Shown here in pieces: positions 43,113 to 54,880 of a DNA stretch of 64,000 nt. Below the pieces are notes generated by a model. The model was given only the letters and a program-made list of their open reading frames with translations, did no database searches and had not been told where the DNA came from. The first letter of the stretch is position 1. Each line of letters begins with the position of its first letter. Origin of the DNA: Xylogone sp. PMI_703 (taxonomy: Eukaryota > Ascomycota > Leotiomycetes); contig JAJTUQ010000002.1 of the NCBI GenBank assembly GCA_021399445.1, forward strand, positions 7,316,001-7,380,000, read 5' to 3'. The translations under genes and the position numbers were made by a program.

Positions 43113-44676
43113 ATTGGCCTTTAATTGAAGGCGCGCCTCCGCAGGCTAGTTGTTTATAGGATGCTAAGTGTGTTGGGTCGGTCAACGCAAATATGTCAAC
43201 GAGATTTGGACAGATGGTAGTTAACATCTGTTACAAACAGTTGTAAGAGGGGGTCGGGACGGGACGTAGAAGATCCCAAAAATAGCGGCGCAGCTTGTAC
43301 GATAGCAATTGGGAGCTGAGCAGTGGGCGCTTAATTCAATTGGAAGACAGAATTGCCCAGCAGGATGCTGTACTGTACTGTCCCAGTCTGCGCCACTGAA
43401 CCCCTGGGCGCATGCTGCATTGTCGCAAGAAGGCTGGGCTAGATCACAACAGCAGCCCTCAACTGCAAGCATGAGGACTTGGCAAAGCGAGAGATACAAA
43501 TACTTAATGACTTGTAACGACCTATATAAGCTGCTGCTATATGAGATTATTTTGTGTCTAGCTACTCCACAATAGTTATTCCATATCGGTCGACTGAATC
43601 GCTCCACCCTTATGGTGCGGAGAGTTGGATGCTGTGCCCCTGGGCAAACCGTTGTAAATCTTGTTTCAGAGGGGGCTCTGAACCTGCCCAATCTAGAAGA
43701 AGCCCGCCAAGTCTGTACGTAAAATCCCAATCAACTGCTGCGCCGCTCTTCTAGACACCAGTCGCTGGCAGTCAGGTGATCTTTCCGTGCAGTCCTCGAA
43801 ATCGTACTTTCTGTGGTTCACGTGTTTCAGGTACTGGGTTACAGTATCTCGAGAGTATGTAAGAGGCTGAATAGATTGACATGATTACACAGGCAGACTA
43901 TCACGTTATTAACAGGGGTTCTTCACGTTAAAAATCCACCAAATACATGGTGTACTCAAAATGCGTTCAATCCATGTCAGAAAGCTATTACTGATTCTAA
44001 TTGCAACTAATAACTGGGTTGTGCTTGTGGTATAGTTCTAATAAATTCAATTTCTACAAGTAGCACAAGCTTACTTTTAGTGGCTATTGAAACCTCAGCC
44101 TCGGAGAATCAGGAGGCAGCATTATATAGAAATAGTGAATTGAATCAAATTGAATATGGTGCCTTTAGCTGAGACCTTGAGTCTCAAATATTCACTGAAG
44201 CTCGTAAGTGAATGACGAAAAGACGTGTCGGAAACATAAGTGAACCTGCGAGTAGTGACAATTATCCACGATTCCCAGCATTCTTTTTAAGCATCACACT
44301 TTGAGGAACGCTCTTGTATATGATGACGTGGGAGCCATAATCGGGGGTAGGTATTGGCTCTATCCGAGCTAATTCACTAATTGAATAACTCTGAGTGCTA
44401 TTGGATTACCTATAGCACCTGACAATTATGCCACCTTGGCCATGCGTGAGCAGCATCAACACTAGATTTTTCTTGAGATACTCAATAATTATGTAGAGGG
44501 GAAGTTTATTGCACCAATTGCATATCAGATATGCATTTTTGACGACATATAATGCAGTCCATCAGTCAGTTGAGAGGGTGCCACGTCGTGTCTTCACAAA
44601 ATCGAGTTCTAGAGAACGAGACTATATGGTATATTTAACAAGAGACTTACCATAGTTCAAGCGCTAACAATACTCG
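43113..44676. other. Intergenic, Cys-rich reading frame but no gene called
   Basis: On the minus strand near 43221-43470 a frame encodes a Cys-rich stretch (VEGCCCDLAQPSCDNAACA), but it lacks a signal peptide and family match. The rest (43750-44676) is AT-rich with no coding signal. Confidence 0.4.
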
Positions 44677-45304
44677 GCAGATTAGGTTCTACGACGGGAT
44701 TAGGCAAAGAGACCAAACTTGTATAATCACTCATGAGGACTTTGCAGTTAGTGGTGATCCTTTTCAAGGCCTAATTGCGGCCCATATCTATCCAGTAGCT
44801 CGCATTGAAGACTGGTATCGACCGGGCTACTATGATAGGATCACGGATACTAGTCCTGAAGACAAGATCGGGAATTTAAAATGTATTCATTACAAAATGG
44901 CGCTCCATTTACGTATACGATGCATGCGTTATGGAACACGTCTAGTGTTGGCGCTGACCCAGATGTAGGTTTCTATTCAAAACTGACTACTTATACACAT
45001 GCTGTCCTTGCATAGTCTAACAACATGATAACTTGTAGGAGGGGTTCAAAATAATTATTTCGGCAGGAATAGGCATAATGTTGGAGGTGATCGCATTCAA
45101 GAAACAGCTATAAATGATGACGACCCAAATAACAGAGTGAGCCCAGATCTATTGATATGGCATTTCCGAATGTGTGTCTTGCGCAATATGAGAGAGAATG
45201 CGGGCATTCCCCAGTGTGAATATGATTTGGGAGAAGATGAGTCAAGCGGAATTCTGAATTCACCCGATGCGGGAGAAAGAATGGAAGCAGAGTTGTTTGA
45301 GTGA
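44677..45304 (+). pseudogene. HNH (His-Me finger) nuclease pseudogene, fungal type
   Basis: Three reading frames in order reproduce a fungal HNH-endonuclease domain protein. The first gives RDQTCIITHEDF, then GLIAAHIYPVARIEDWYRPG and DRITDTSPEDKIG, where AAHI is the core HNH His region. A one-base shift near 44876 is needed to continue as KMYSLQNGAPF and MHALWN, the usual SxQNG block. A GT..AG intron around 44966-45039 precedes EGFKIIIS. After another shift the tail reads RVSPDLLIWHFRMCVLRNMR and SPDAGERMEAELFE, ending at TGA 45302-45304. At least two frameshifts and several lost core residues mark it as nonfunctional. Confidence 0.7.
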
Positions 45305-45730
45305 TATTGGCAGGGAACTATCTGCGTGTACTTATTCCTACAGCCGATTTGCTGTATCGCACACCTAACAAAATCTGTGTGTAAAATATAATATATCAAA
45401 TGGACTTTGGAAGCCTAATATAATCTCACTGTTGCTTAAAACTTATAAAATTATTAAATATTGAACATAAAATAAAGCCAAGTTTAAGTGAATTGAACAG
45501 CCATTATAAGAAGCTTGCAGGTGCTGGTATAGCTATCAAGCATTAAACCACTATCAAAGAGCTCACCATCACCGATAATACTAGCTAGATAGATTGTATG
45601 TGATGAGCGGATTCCACAACTGCTATTATACCATATTTTTACTTTAGTTGACTATGTGAGCTATAGCCTATGTTGCCGAAGATAGGTTAAATAGAAAGAA
45701 TGATTCATCTGAGGTGAAGGTGACCGAGTG
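45305..45730. other. Intergenic, no gene seen
   Basis: AT-rich spacer between the HNH pseudogene and the MARVEL gene. Confidence 0.5.
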
Positions 45731-46532
45731 CTAGGCCGTGGCTTGTACATTAGTTGGCCCAACCCCATTTGTTCCAGTCGTTCCAGTCGTTCCAGCCGTT
45801 CCTTGGGCGGCTACAAGATTTTCACCTCCAGTCGAGTGACCTGGGGTATACTTGTGGTATAAATGATCGATGTTGTGAGATGTTTTGGATATCTTACTCA
45901 TTTGGCCCCCAGCTACCTCTTCGTCCCGGGGTTTCGAGCAGACATATATCCCCTGCGATAATTGTGAATGGTTTTGTTGTGTGAGATAAAGAGGCAATGA
46001 CAATCTTACAAGGAGAGCGCTGAAAAACCAACCCCAAGCTCCCATAAAGGCGAATGCAACAGCTGTCTTCCACTGTGCACAGCCAGCACCTCCAACAACA
46101 GATTGAGTGACAACGTTAACAGGGACCCGGCGCCAGAAACCGCCCCAGTAATAGCCCCAGTTTGTCCAATACCAATATGAGTGGCAAGCGTTAGTGCCGG
46201 TGAGCTGTGATATCAATCAGTACTTTTAGAATCCGGGAATATGAAAAATATCCTACATTTACTACGAGGCCGAATGCGACCAGCCAACAAACCCAAAGTA
46301 TAAAATCAACAGGGAAGCACCAGAAAGAATATCTCAAGGGAGGAAAGAGTACAAGAGCAGCCACTATGCTAATTCCAGCGATGACCTCAGCATAGATAAT
46401 GCGAGAACTCCCTCCGACGTTAGCAACATCTAGGATGTGAAGGAATCTACCAAAGATCCCAGCGACAATGGCCGCACAGGCGAGCTCCCAGAAGCGGAGA
46501 AGAACGGATAGGGTTTTAGATGCAGCACCCAT
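45731..46532 (-). CDS. MARVEL-domain four-helix membrane protein
   Basis: Fungal tetraspanning membrane protein of the MARVEL type, usually at the plasma membrane or in vesicle membranes. TM1 is LLRFWELACAAIVAGIFGRF, TM2 IIYAEVIAGISIVAALVLF and TM3 WCFPVDFILWVCWLVAFGLV. After an intron (46205-46256, 52 nt) comes the Trp/Tyr-rich loop HSYWYWTNWGYYWGGFWRR, then TM4 AFMGAWGWFFSALLGIYVCS. The last of these is restored by removing an in-frame 57-nt intron (45953-46009). The C-terminal tail is Gly/Thr-rich (GTAGTTGTTGTNG), encoded by a short GTTCCAGTC-type DNA repeat. About 215 residues. The exact role is unknown. Confidence 0.8.
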
Positions 46533-47422
46533 GATAGAGAACTGAAAAATGTTAAGAATGGAGGATAGAACTCCTTATAGTATTTGAAATAAATTTTATT
46601 ATAGGATGAAGACTCCGAATCGAAAAGAGTAGAGACCAAGATCATTTATAAGAGCGCACAAGAGTGATGCCATTTAACGTCTGAGCGGATGGCAAACTGG
46701 GGGTTGTTGAGGATTTGGGGTCATCGAAGGATCCGACTAGTTGGGCTACAAGCGGCCCGTATAAGCTTTCCATTCCAAATACTCCCACGAAGTTGTGTTA
46801 CTAGTCCCATACCGCATGAGAACTATCTGGTAGCTATTCAGCCACAAAGCCTCAGACGAACGGGTGGATCCCAAACTTCTCAAGCAGAGCCGACTGGCTG
46901 CATTCCTGGAGAGAGAAGTAGTTGTATGGTAGAACCAGATTTGTGAGGTGAAACACTGTTTCAACGAGATCAGGAGATTTTCATTAAGACACCACGTTCA
47001 GTATGTGTCCATTTCACATGGCAAGTTCCTGGATTCATAATCACATAGACAAGACTTCTAAGTAAATCACAAGAAGTGTATTGGCTAGAGCTAATGGGAC
47101 CACTTTGATGGTGGAGTACGGCCTTGTCAAGGTTATACCACATTTCAATGACTCCTGTTGCAACGACAATGCTACTTGGCTCGGATTCTTAGTAATTCAG
47201 ATATGATAGCAAATACAGAGATCATTAAAGGTAGAAGTGAAATTTGATGTTAATAAAAGCGAATAATAAAATAACTGCTAGGGTATAACTGTAGATTTGG
47301 CAATTCTCTGCTAGTAATGTAACAAGTCATGAATTAACTCATCACACTAGTTCTTACTGCTTTCGAGAGCGGAGAGCAGTTTGCATTCTCAGTCTTTGAT
47401 GCATTTCATCTCATGTTTGATG
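46533..47422. other. Intergenic, no gene seen
   Basis: Promoter of the MARVEL gene and downstream flank of phospholipase B. No coding signal was found. Confidence 0.5.
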
Positions 47423-49489
47423 CTACATTACATTAAGGAATATAATAATTGGTACAACATATAACAACCCGCTTAATTGATCCAAATTGCCGGTACCGCT
47501 GCTCTCGACGGACATAGTCGGTGCATATGGAGTTGGCGTTGTCGAGTTCACAGTTCCATTCCAGCAATACCTCTCGAAGCATTGGGAGCAGACTGAAGGA
47601 ACGTTGGTCTCCGTCCTATTTAGACTCCTTGAGATGATAGCGCATCCCACACATGTAAGCCATTGCGGATCCCCAGTACCGTTACCTACAGTCGCGACAT
47701 TATAGCCATTCTGAATAATAGAGTTGCGTTCGGTATTATTGTAACTTAGGTCAAAGGTAGAAACGTTCGAGTTATAGGTATAAGGAGAGTTTGGTAAATA
47801 CACGATAAGAGGACCATTTTTTGTCATATTTCTGGCATCACAACCAAAGAAGGTAGGCCTCTTATTTAATCCCAGATTAATAAAGGTGTTTTGGTCGGGA
47901 ATGGCTGGAAATGCCGCTCGATTTCTATCCTGGTCACCTAAGGATCGTTGATAGGTGGCCACCATTGCGGTACCGTTGGGCCAATTGGAAGTATCAGCAG
48001 AAGAATCGATTGCAAAGATGATATCCACATTGCGAATATCTTGAAGTAAAGGCTCTAGGGGGATATTTTGGAGATCCTCTCCACCATCCACAAGAGTCAA
48101 ACTCCTGCTTTGAGAATTCGGGTTGGTGTTGTTGTTGTAGCCAAAGAAAGGATTTGGCCAATCCGCAATATCACTGTTCTCTTGGCCAATTTCCATAAGA
48201 GTATTGCTGATTGCCTGTTTAAATCTTCCTGGAGCTTCAGATGTGTTGGCAGTTGTCAAGTAGAGTTGGTTGAAGAGCGACGATGATGTACCCATAACAA
48301 ATCCTGCATTATCGAAACCCGCGATACACGAAGCATTTGGAGGGAGGATACCACCAGTAAAATTCGAGCCCACATAACGGAGGGGTACAAATGCAAAAGT
48401 CGAATTACTGAATGTTCCGATTTCCCAAGGATTAAATTCGTATATGCTAGTATTAGCGGAGATCAAGAGCTGGCCAGGTTGTCGTTCATCAGCTATGATA
48501 ATAGGCATAGGTTGGTTACCGGATGAAAATCCGGGGTCATCGGCAATTGATGAGAATGTGTAAGCTATAAAATAATTAGAGAGAATAAATTAGAAGAGCA
48601 AATCTCCATACCAGGACCGCCATTCAAGGGATTTATTAATTGAAATGACAAAGAGAGGCCCCAATAATCCGTTATTGTGGTGTTAAATCCCGCGTCAGCT
48701 TTAGCATTAACATTGTCAATGATACTGTTATAGTAATCGAGAAGAGAAAGAGTAGTTGGTCCTGTAACCAATTAGTTAGTTGTCGTATCACATGCATAAA
48801 GGTAGATCTTGACCTTCGATAATCGAGTTTTCAAACTGCCAGAGGGAGTCTGTGGTAATGATATCCTGAACCGAGGTAAAGTTATTTACGTAGATGCTCC
48901 CGACTAGCCAGCTCCCACCAGATAGTCCAGTCAAGTATGTCGAGGCTTGCAAAAGACCGCCTAGCTGACCTTGGTTCGTTGAGTTCGTTGTTCTATTGTC
49001 AAATGCCGAAAGAGCACCCGCTCCATTCATCAAAGCTCGATAGCCACCGCCTGATGCAGCAATACCAATAATCGGCAATCTACTGCCGTTTTTGACCAGC
49101 TCATCAATATAAGCGTCAGTATCGAGGCCGGTGATATTTGCTCTCTGGAAGAGGTTTCGTAATGGCCATATTGTATTGTTACTCCTAATCCTTATCCATG
49201 CGGTCTCATTGTTGGAGAGTGATGCTGCAGATCGCACACTTGGGGGGTTATCGGGACAGCTGACGGGTACAGGGGCATAGCCATTTGGGGCCTGCGGAGT
49301 TGCTCGTTTTCGAATAGTCACGACCCCCTTGTTTTCAACATTCGAAATTCCATCTTTGATACATATCAATGATGACTGATATTGAATATATAGCTGTTTT
49401 TTATGAAAATGTTACGACTACTTACTAACAATCATAGAAAGATATAAAAACCAACAGAAAACAAATTTTACGCTGCATAGAGAAGACAT
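47423..49489 (-). CDS. Lysophospholipase / phospholipase B, GPI-anchored
   Basis: Secreted or wall-attached phospholipase B that removes both acyl chains from phospholipids. Exon 1 (from 49489) encodes the hydrophobic leader MSSLCSVKFVFCWFLYLSMI. The mature part has GYAPVPVSCPDNPPSVRSA, the oxyanion region GIAASGGGYRALMNGAGA and the nucleophile GLSGGSWLVGS. The acid is in TLVDGGEDLQNIPLEPLL. A Cys-rich stretch near the C-terminus (CVGCAIISRS and VCSQCFERYCWNGT) is typical, and the protein ends in a hydrophobic GPI segment (LLYVVPIIIFLNVM). Four exons; small introns lie near 48566-48612, 48762-48822 and 49370-49432. More than fifteen N-glycosylation sequons. About 620 residues, complete. Confidence 0.92.
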
Positions 49490-50500
49490 AGTAGATTTGG
49501 TAGTGTGATCAAGTACGGTAGTGAACCACCTAAGAATTGATTGGGAAATTAGATTCTAGAGTGAGCAAAGTATATGACATGGGGCTTAATTTTCTGATAG
49601 GTGGCACGACGTAGCCAGATATCGTCTTTTGTAAAAATGAAGCAAGTTAACTTACGTAACTAGAAAGCAGATGATATTGGCTTTTGTAGCCTCTTGAATC
49701 TGTCAGTGGAGTGCTTGGCTTCCAACAGCATTCTTTTATTTGCATTTCAACTTCTTGGCAATAACTCTCCCCATCTTGATGAGGGATGCCCTGAGCGAAT
49801 ATTAGTTCCCACAAGAACAGAGGAGAACCGAGTTGTATAGGTATTTCTGGATCGTGGCTGCTCGGATCCGAGGTCTGGGGCCATCAGAGAATACGATGTA
49901 AGGCTCGGCCGTCCTCAAACTCCAATGGAGAAAGGTGGTCAGACCTGAAGGTAGAATCCAGAAAAATGCATATGCTAAGCCACAAAGGAACTTGGCAATT
50001 TGCTTATTACAAGACAATTTTTTGTTCAATCTTAATGATAAAATGTTGCAATGATCTTCTTAACTCTATTACGGATGCCGAGTCTTTTGGCTTCAGAATC
50101 AACGGTTCGGGAATTAATCATCCACACTAGTGCGGAGCCTCTCGGAGAAGTTTGCTTCCTAGCTGCAATTCTACTCGTGTTCATTGATCAGTTAAGACGC
50201 CTCAAAGAGTCTAGATTTCTATACGAAATATTTTTACACAATCGTTTGTCATAAGATCTGGTGAGCTTTTATTTGGTAATAATGCCTCACGACGAAGACG
50301 GCACTTACCTAGAGGTTTATGGTGTGACGAGATATATGTATTCAGCTGGTTATGTGGACCGCTTTCAGTAACCCAGCAGTAGGGTATTTAAGATAATATT
50401 GACATTTCTCTCAAGAGAACTAGAATGTCTGGATTTGCTGTAATTGTTGATCTACACCAGCTCCTGACAGTGCTAGGATTTTCAACCCAAATAATTCAAT
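49490..50500. other. Intergenic, no gene seen
   Basis: Spacer between phospholipase B and the beta-sandwich protein. Short frames at 49802-50029 and 50051-50254 have no recognisable content. Confidence 0.5.
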
Positions 50501-50872
50501 ATGTTTAAAAGAAAAACAACGGTTATACTCTTGAATGAGACTAATGAAGAGCTGCTTCTTCACTCCGGAACTATGCAGCTCTTTTCTGGTATATGGAGTT
50601 CTGACATGAAGCCCCCGACCTCCATCCTTGCCGGCGAATATGGGGTGTGGAAGTCACAATCGGTGACAGTCCTAGGGGGCAATCACGGTTTCTTGCAATA
50701 TTCAATTAATGGAGGAGACACCAAGGATACAATCAATTTACCCTGGAGAAATTCATTCCTTCGAAGTAATTGCTATGCGCCCACAAGGGCACCAAGGGGG
50801 TTTCAGATAAAAGTATTTGGGGGGGAAGGGTATCATGCCGCGGTAACCTTTGTCCTCAGCGCGCTGCCATGA
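50501..50872 (+). CDS. ET79/aegerolysin-like small beta-sandwich protein
   Basis: A single-exon 123-residue protein without a signal peptide. The order NETNEELLLHSGTMQLFSG, PPTSILAGEYGVWKS, GGNHGFLQYSI, LPWRNSFLRSNCY and FQIKVFGGEGYHAAVTFVL follows the plan of fungal proteins annotated as crystal protein ET79-like, a small beta-sandwich group placed with aegerolysins. Such proteins can bind membranes, and some bacterial relatives are insecticidal; activity here is unknown. Two hallmark positions differ: the usual MTGTEG block is reduced to GGNHG, and the usual acidic WDNP is WRNS. The protein may therefore be diverged in function. Confidence 0.55.
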   Translation: MFKRKTTVILLNETNEELLLHSGTMQLFSGIWSSDMKPPTSILAGEYGVWKSQSVTVLGGNHGFLQYSINGGDTKDTINLPWRNSFLRSNCYAPTRAPRGFQIKVFGGEGYHAAVTFVLSALP

Positions 50873-51339
50873 TACACGCTTCGAAAACATATTCGTCAGC
50901 GCCATAAGTCCAAAAAAACACATTCGTATGTGGTTCTATTTGAGCAAGTTTCATTTGAGGCCCAATTGAAGCTATTAGTATATATGTGGCAATTTGGTGG
51001 AAGCATAGGGAAAAAATTGTATGTCTAGTAGCAGGGCATTATCCGGTCATGTTCACTATTACTTATACGTATGTCTGGATGGTAAATCTGTACTCAATAC
51101 TTATACTAAACAATGTATTTTAATCATAAAAGAATCAATAACCATATAAATGATTTGGTCACCTCATTCTAGTGCGTGAAATAAACAAGCTAGTTATCTA
51201 GATCAGTTATTGATCTTATCTGGATCCCGCCGCTTTACTTCGCAATTATTAAATGTTATGTCCTTAAAGTAAAACTATAAGCCATAAGGCTACTCGAATT
51301 TGTATTTTACAGGAAAGGTATTTAGCATGTAAAATGGCT
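50873..51339. other. Intergenic, no gene seen
   Basis: AT-rich spacer without recognised coding or RNA signal. Confidence 0.5.
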
Positions 51340-51465
51340 CTACAGGCTTCGCTTACAGGGCCTTGGGCCTGTAAGCATGCTAAAAAAGAGCCAACGGCCG
51401 TAGGGCGTTGACGATACGGTGCAGCCCATACTGTAGGCTTAAGGCCCTGTAAGTCGAACCTTGTA
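51340..51465. repeat. MITE-like element with imperfect terminal inverted repeats
   Basis: About 125 bp of higher GC in an AT-rich spacer. The left end CTACAGGCTTCGCTTACAGG pairs with the inverted right end CTACAAGGTTCGACTTACAG; the match runs about 30 bp, continuing into GGCCTT. Inside the left end a perfect 9-bp hairpin (GCTTACAGG with CCTGTAAGC) is also present. No ORF. Target duplication is not clear. Confidence 0.65.
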
Positions 51466-51775
51466 GTATCTGAGTGCCTTAGACTGACGAGCTTACTAAC
51501 AAATTCTATGGGAGTTGGTGGCCAAGCGCATCCGGTGCCTTTAGCTCAGGCCTATGTAAAGACGGTTTTACCAGATTATAACGGTTAATGTACTTTTCCC
51601 AAGCGGTGATTAAGTTGACGTAAAATGAATCAAAGAATCAAAATTGAACATTTTGAGCATTCTTATATTAATATTCACTGAGTCGATCTCATTATCCGAT
51701 TTCAAGTAAACCTGTGAATAGTCTGATATATGATCGTTTTTGTTTGTTATTTCATTCTTAATAGCCTAAAACCCT
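51466..51775. other. Intergenic, no gene seen
   Basis: Downstream flank of the Zn2Cys6 gene; no further signal. Confidence 0.5.
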
Positions 51776-54072
51776 TTACCATTCCCAATTCATAAAATCA
51801 TACAAATTCGAACCCAACCTTACTTCTTCCTGATCTATGTATGAGCTGAAGTGTTCGTTCTGATCTAATGATATATCACCCCATCTACCACCAAAATCCA
51901 GAGGTTCCATGAGTTGATCTTCATGGTATTGAAATTGCTGTCCTACGGTGAAATTTCCATCTGATGTAGTGGACTTGGAACTCTCACTAGAAGTCTCTGT
52001 ATGATTTATGTCTACAGAGTTGATATGTTTCTCCGTAGCTCTTGCCTCACTAACTCTAGCACTAGTAGAGTTCCTGCAGTCGCCCGTAGATAGAAGTGTC
52101 ATACTATTTCCTGATTTCCTAGACAACTCACACTGCGGCAAGTTGTCACCAATTTTTCCATCACAAAGCTGTGAACCGCTTACCGCGGCCTGTATGACAC
52201 ATGCAGCATGGTCAGCCAGGGGATAGACTCCACGAAGAAGCTGTATGGATCGGAAGCAATTATCCAAATGCCAGACCCCAACGCCTTGGATATGTCTATT
52301 TCCTACCGAAGCATCGGATATATGAGATATAGTTGCGGCCAAAAGAGTTGAAATACCTGTTAGAGGCAAGAAATAGGTTCCTTTGATGTGGTATAAATCT
52401 CTAACAATCTCTGAGATCTCAGTAGCTGCACGGCGTGTAGCTTTCCGAGCCAAAATACTTTGTAAACTTTCTTCAGAAGATAGCTTGTTATACACTGTCC
52501 AAGGTCGGTAAAATGTTATTATAGTTGCATGATACAACATATGGAATAGTGTGAGGTGAACCTGGAAAATCCTCTTTGAGTTACTTAGGTTCTCTGGAAT
52601 ATGTGACTGATATTTGGTTTCCTCGGGTAGCTCTTCCTCCCACTTCAAAATGCTCAGTTCGCACGTTTTCACCAACCTATCGTCTGTATTGATTCGAGGT
52701 AGGAGGCCCATCGTTGACTTCGTAAACACACCATGCTTGTAGCAGTTTGGTCTTATGTTACCTATGGTATACTGTACCGAAAGCACCTCTCTCAGAATTA
52801 GGCAGAGCTTTGCTTTCTCTATACAGAGAATTGCTAGTCGTTTCCGTAGTTTAGCATCCTGAGCTACCTCAGATTGTATTGCGATATTTGAGAGTCCAAA
52901 TGGTAATGGCTCGGTATTGAAATCGTCTAGTGTGAGCATCGGTACATCGTAATCCTCATTTCCTATCTTTGTGCGCTGTCTTATGCCAAGCGAAATAGCA
53001 GAGTCTCGCATAATACAGGACCACCACAATCGTTTCCGCTGTCTGCATGTAGCCTCTTCGTAACCTAAAAGTTCTGGATCTCTATGCAACTCTATTTCGT
53101 CCGCCATCGTTACGGCCATACCCATCCAGTGGTACATACTCTTCGGATCATCGGGTGATTCGTACCAGTATGTCATTAGAAGTAATGACTGGATATATGC
53201 TATTTTATCCGTCTCTACCTTGAACTCAACCAGTAACTATCAATTAATTCTGGTTAATAAATCTCTTAATATAAAATTACGGATATACAGTTACCTTAAT
53301 TCGCTGATACATTTCTCGTCTTGCAATTCTTCGATTAGTAAATCCATTCTTGGTCAACAACTTTTCCTCAACAAAAGCGCTTGCTGCGAAGATGACAGCC
53401 TGAAATAGTAATATGGACACTCTACTAGTTCTACAAGTGTTCTGTTCCTTGAACATTTCTAAAATTTGAGAAAGATCCAGAATTGGAAGGAATGGATGAA
53501 CAAAGTCAAGGTAACTGCAAAGTAGAGCATCCCGAAGTTCCCACGTTGGCATCCATAAAGCTCCTTTGACAGTTAAGAATTGGATATCTTCAAGATCGAG
53601 ATCTGGGGAGAGCAGTTTCACATAGTCAAAGACCAGTAAATTCTGATCCTGTGTGGATAAGGGAGATGGTGAGATTGGTTCGGATTTATCAACTGAGGAT
53701 ACTGTGAGAAAGCCATTTGCGACTTCCAGTCGGAACTCGGAAAAACATCCAGTCGAAGATGGCAAAGAGAAATTTCTTTCATCTTGATTTGTTGCATCTT
53801 CGAGTCGTTTCTTCCTTACAACTTCCCTCTTCCTTAATGGTTTTCTAACGTGATGGTCAGTCAAATTAGTAAAGAAAACCGTGAGATTTTGTGAAGAGAA
53901 CCCACCGTTGAAGACGGCGGGATTTTGGAACAAAACATTCGACCTCATCCAATCGGCAATTGGTGCATGGGCTCTGATAATCAACATCACAACGCTTTCT
54001 CTTTTCTCTACAGTGGATACAAGCTATCACAGCTCGACTTCTCGGAATTGCACTGTTTCTGTATAGATTCAT
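51776..54072 (-). CDS. Zn2Cys6 transcription factor with Fungal_trans domain
   Basis: The zinc cluster near residue 18 reads CIHCREKRKRC and then CTNCRLDEVEC. An intron at about 53847-53903 joins SRRLQR to KPLRKREVVRKKR, a basic linker. The Fungal_trans region contains LCSYLDFVHPFLPILDLSQI, LLFQAVIFAASAFV and SLLLMTYWYESPDDPKSMYH. It continues with RKRLWWSCIMRDSAISLGIR, LTLDDFNTEPLPFG and ITFYRPWTVYN. A second intron joins YQRIK to VETDKIAYIQS around 53190-53290. The protein has about 720 residues and an Asn/Ser-rich C-terminus. It lies upstream of an NmrA-like gene on the same strand, with an acyl-CoA ligase beyond, so a local regulatory role is possible but unproven. Confidence 0.9.
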
Positions 54073-54445
54073 ACCAAAAATGAGAGTATAGCAGTTCTCG
54101 CATTGCTATGACCAAAGTAGTGATAATAAGTCTATACAGTGCAGAGAGGGGAAATCTGACTATTTACAAATTAATGATCAGTAATTTTAATAGATGAGAA
54201 AGTGAGAGATACCGAGGGTTGTTTGGATTATGTAATAAACGAAGTTGTGTTGATGACATAATTTGCAGGTTTCGAGGAGTGAAAGATTCCAAGCCTGCTA
54301 ACACAGTCCTATCACCAGGGAAGGAGCTATGATTTCCCACAGCCAACTAAAGTTATGCATATGAAACCAAAGATTTTATATTTCTATGTACCGGACCGCG
54401 TATTGTCACGGGAATTTGGTGCGGTACCCATAGTGGCTGACCCAC
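54073..54445. other. Intergenic, no gene seen
   Basis: Upstream region of the Zn2Cys6 gene. A short minus-strand frame at 54164-54346 is not supported. Confidence 0.4.
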
Positions 54446-54690
54446 GGAACGGGTCCCAGTTGAACGGGGGTAATACTCTCTTGAACTGGGGTAATTATAC
54501 TTTTCTCAGCCGGGGTAAAAAGTGTGGCGTTCGGCCAAACGTCGGCGGGAGTTGGAGAGACTTTTGCAGAAGGTCAGGAAGGGTAAATGGGGTTAATTCG
54601 GTATGTTCAGCATATGCTCGCTCAGGCACTGTAAGCTCTGTAGGTTCTGTAAACTCTGTAGGATCTTTAGAAATTTTCAGGAAAACAGTC
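54446..54690 (-). repeat. Partial copy of the inverted-repeat element found at 59042-59577
   Basis: The left end GAACGGGTCCCAGTTGAACG resembles the terminal repeat of the 59-kb element. After a GGGGTAA-rich stretch, the segment from GCGTTCGGCCAAACGTCGGC through AGGGTAAATGGGGTTAAT to CAGCATATGCTCG matches, in reverse complement, the right arm of that element (about 59440-59550). The end is a CTCTGTAGG/TTCTGTAAA repeat. It is a rearranged or solo-arm copy. The open frame across it (54355-54768) is therefore not a gene. Confidence 0.75.
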
Positions 54691-54880
54691 TCCGAATCTT
54701 TCTCCATAATTCTTACATGGCATGTTTCTCTAGGCTACAAATATAACTCTTTCAAATATGCCTCTTAGTTTATATGCATATTCACATGACCCCATTTTCG
54801 TAGTTCCACCTTTGTACTCTCAATCTAGCTAAATACTCTCACACCGGATATCCAGTAATAAGTATCTACTCCTTCTCTAT

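Noticed and set aside
43221..43730. Cys-rich minus-strand frame beside the Mid2-like gene
   Set aside because: It has no signal peptide, the first half has no coding character, and no splice model gave a better N-terminus. It could be a relic but is not supported as a gene.
54355..54768. 137-codon plus-strand open frame
   Set aside because: Most of it is the partial copy of the inverted-repeat element; the Ser/Val/Gly repeats are a translation of CTCTGTAGG-type DNA repeats.
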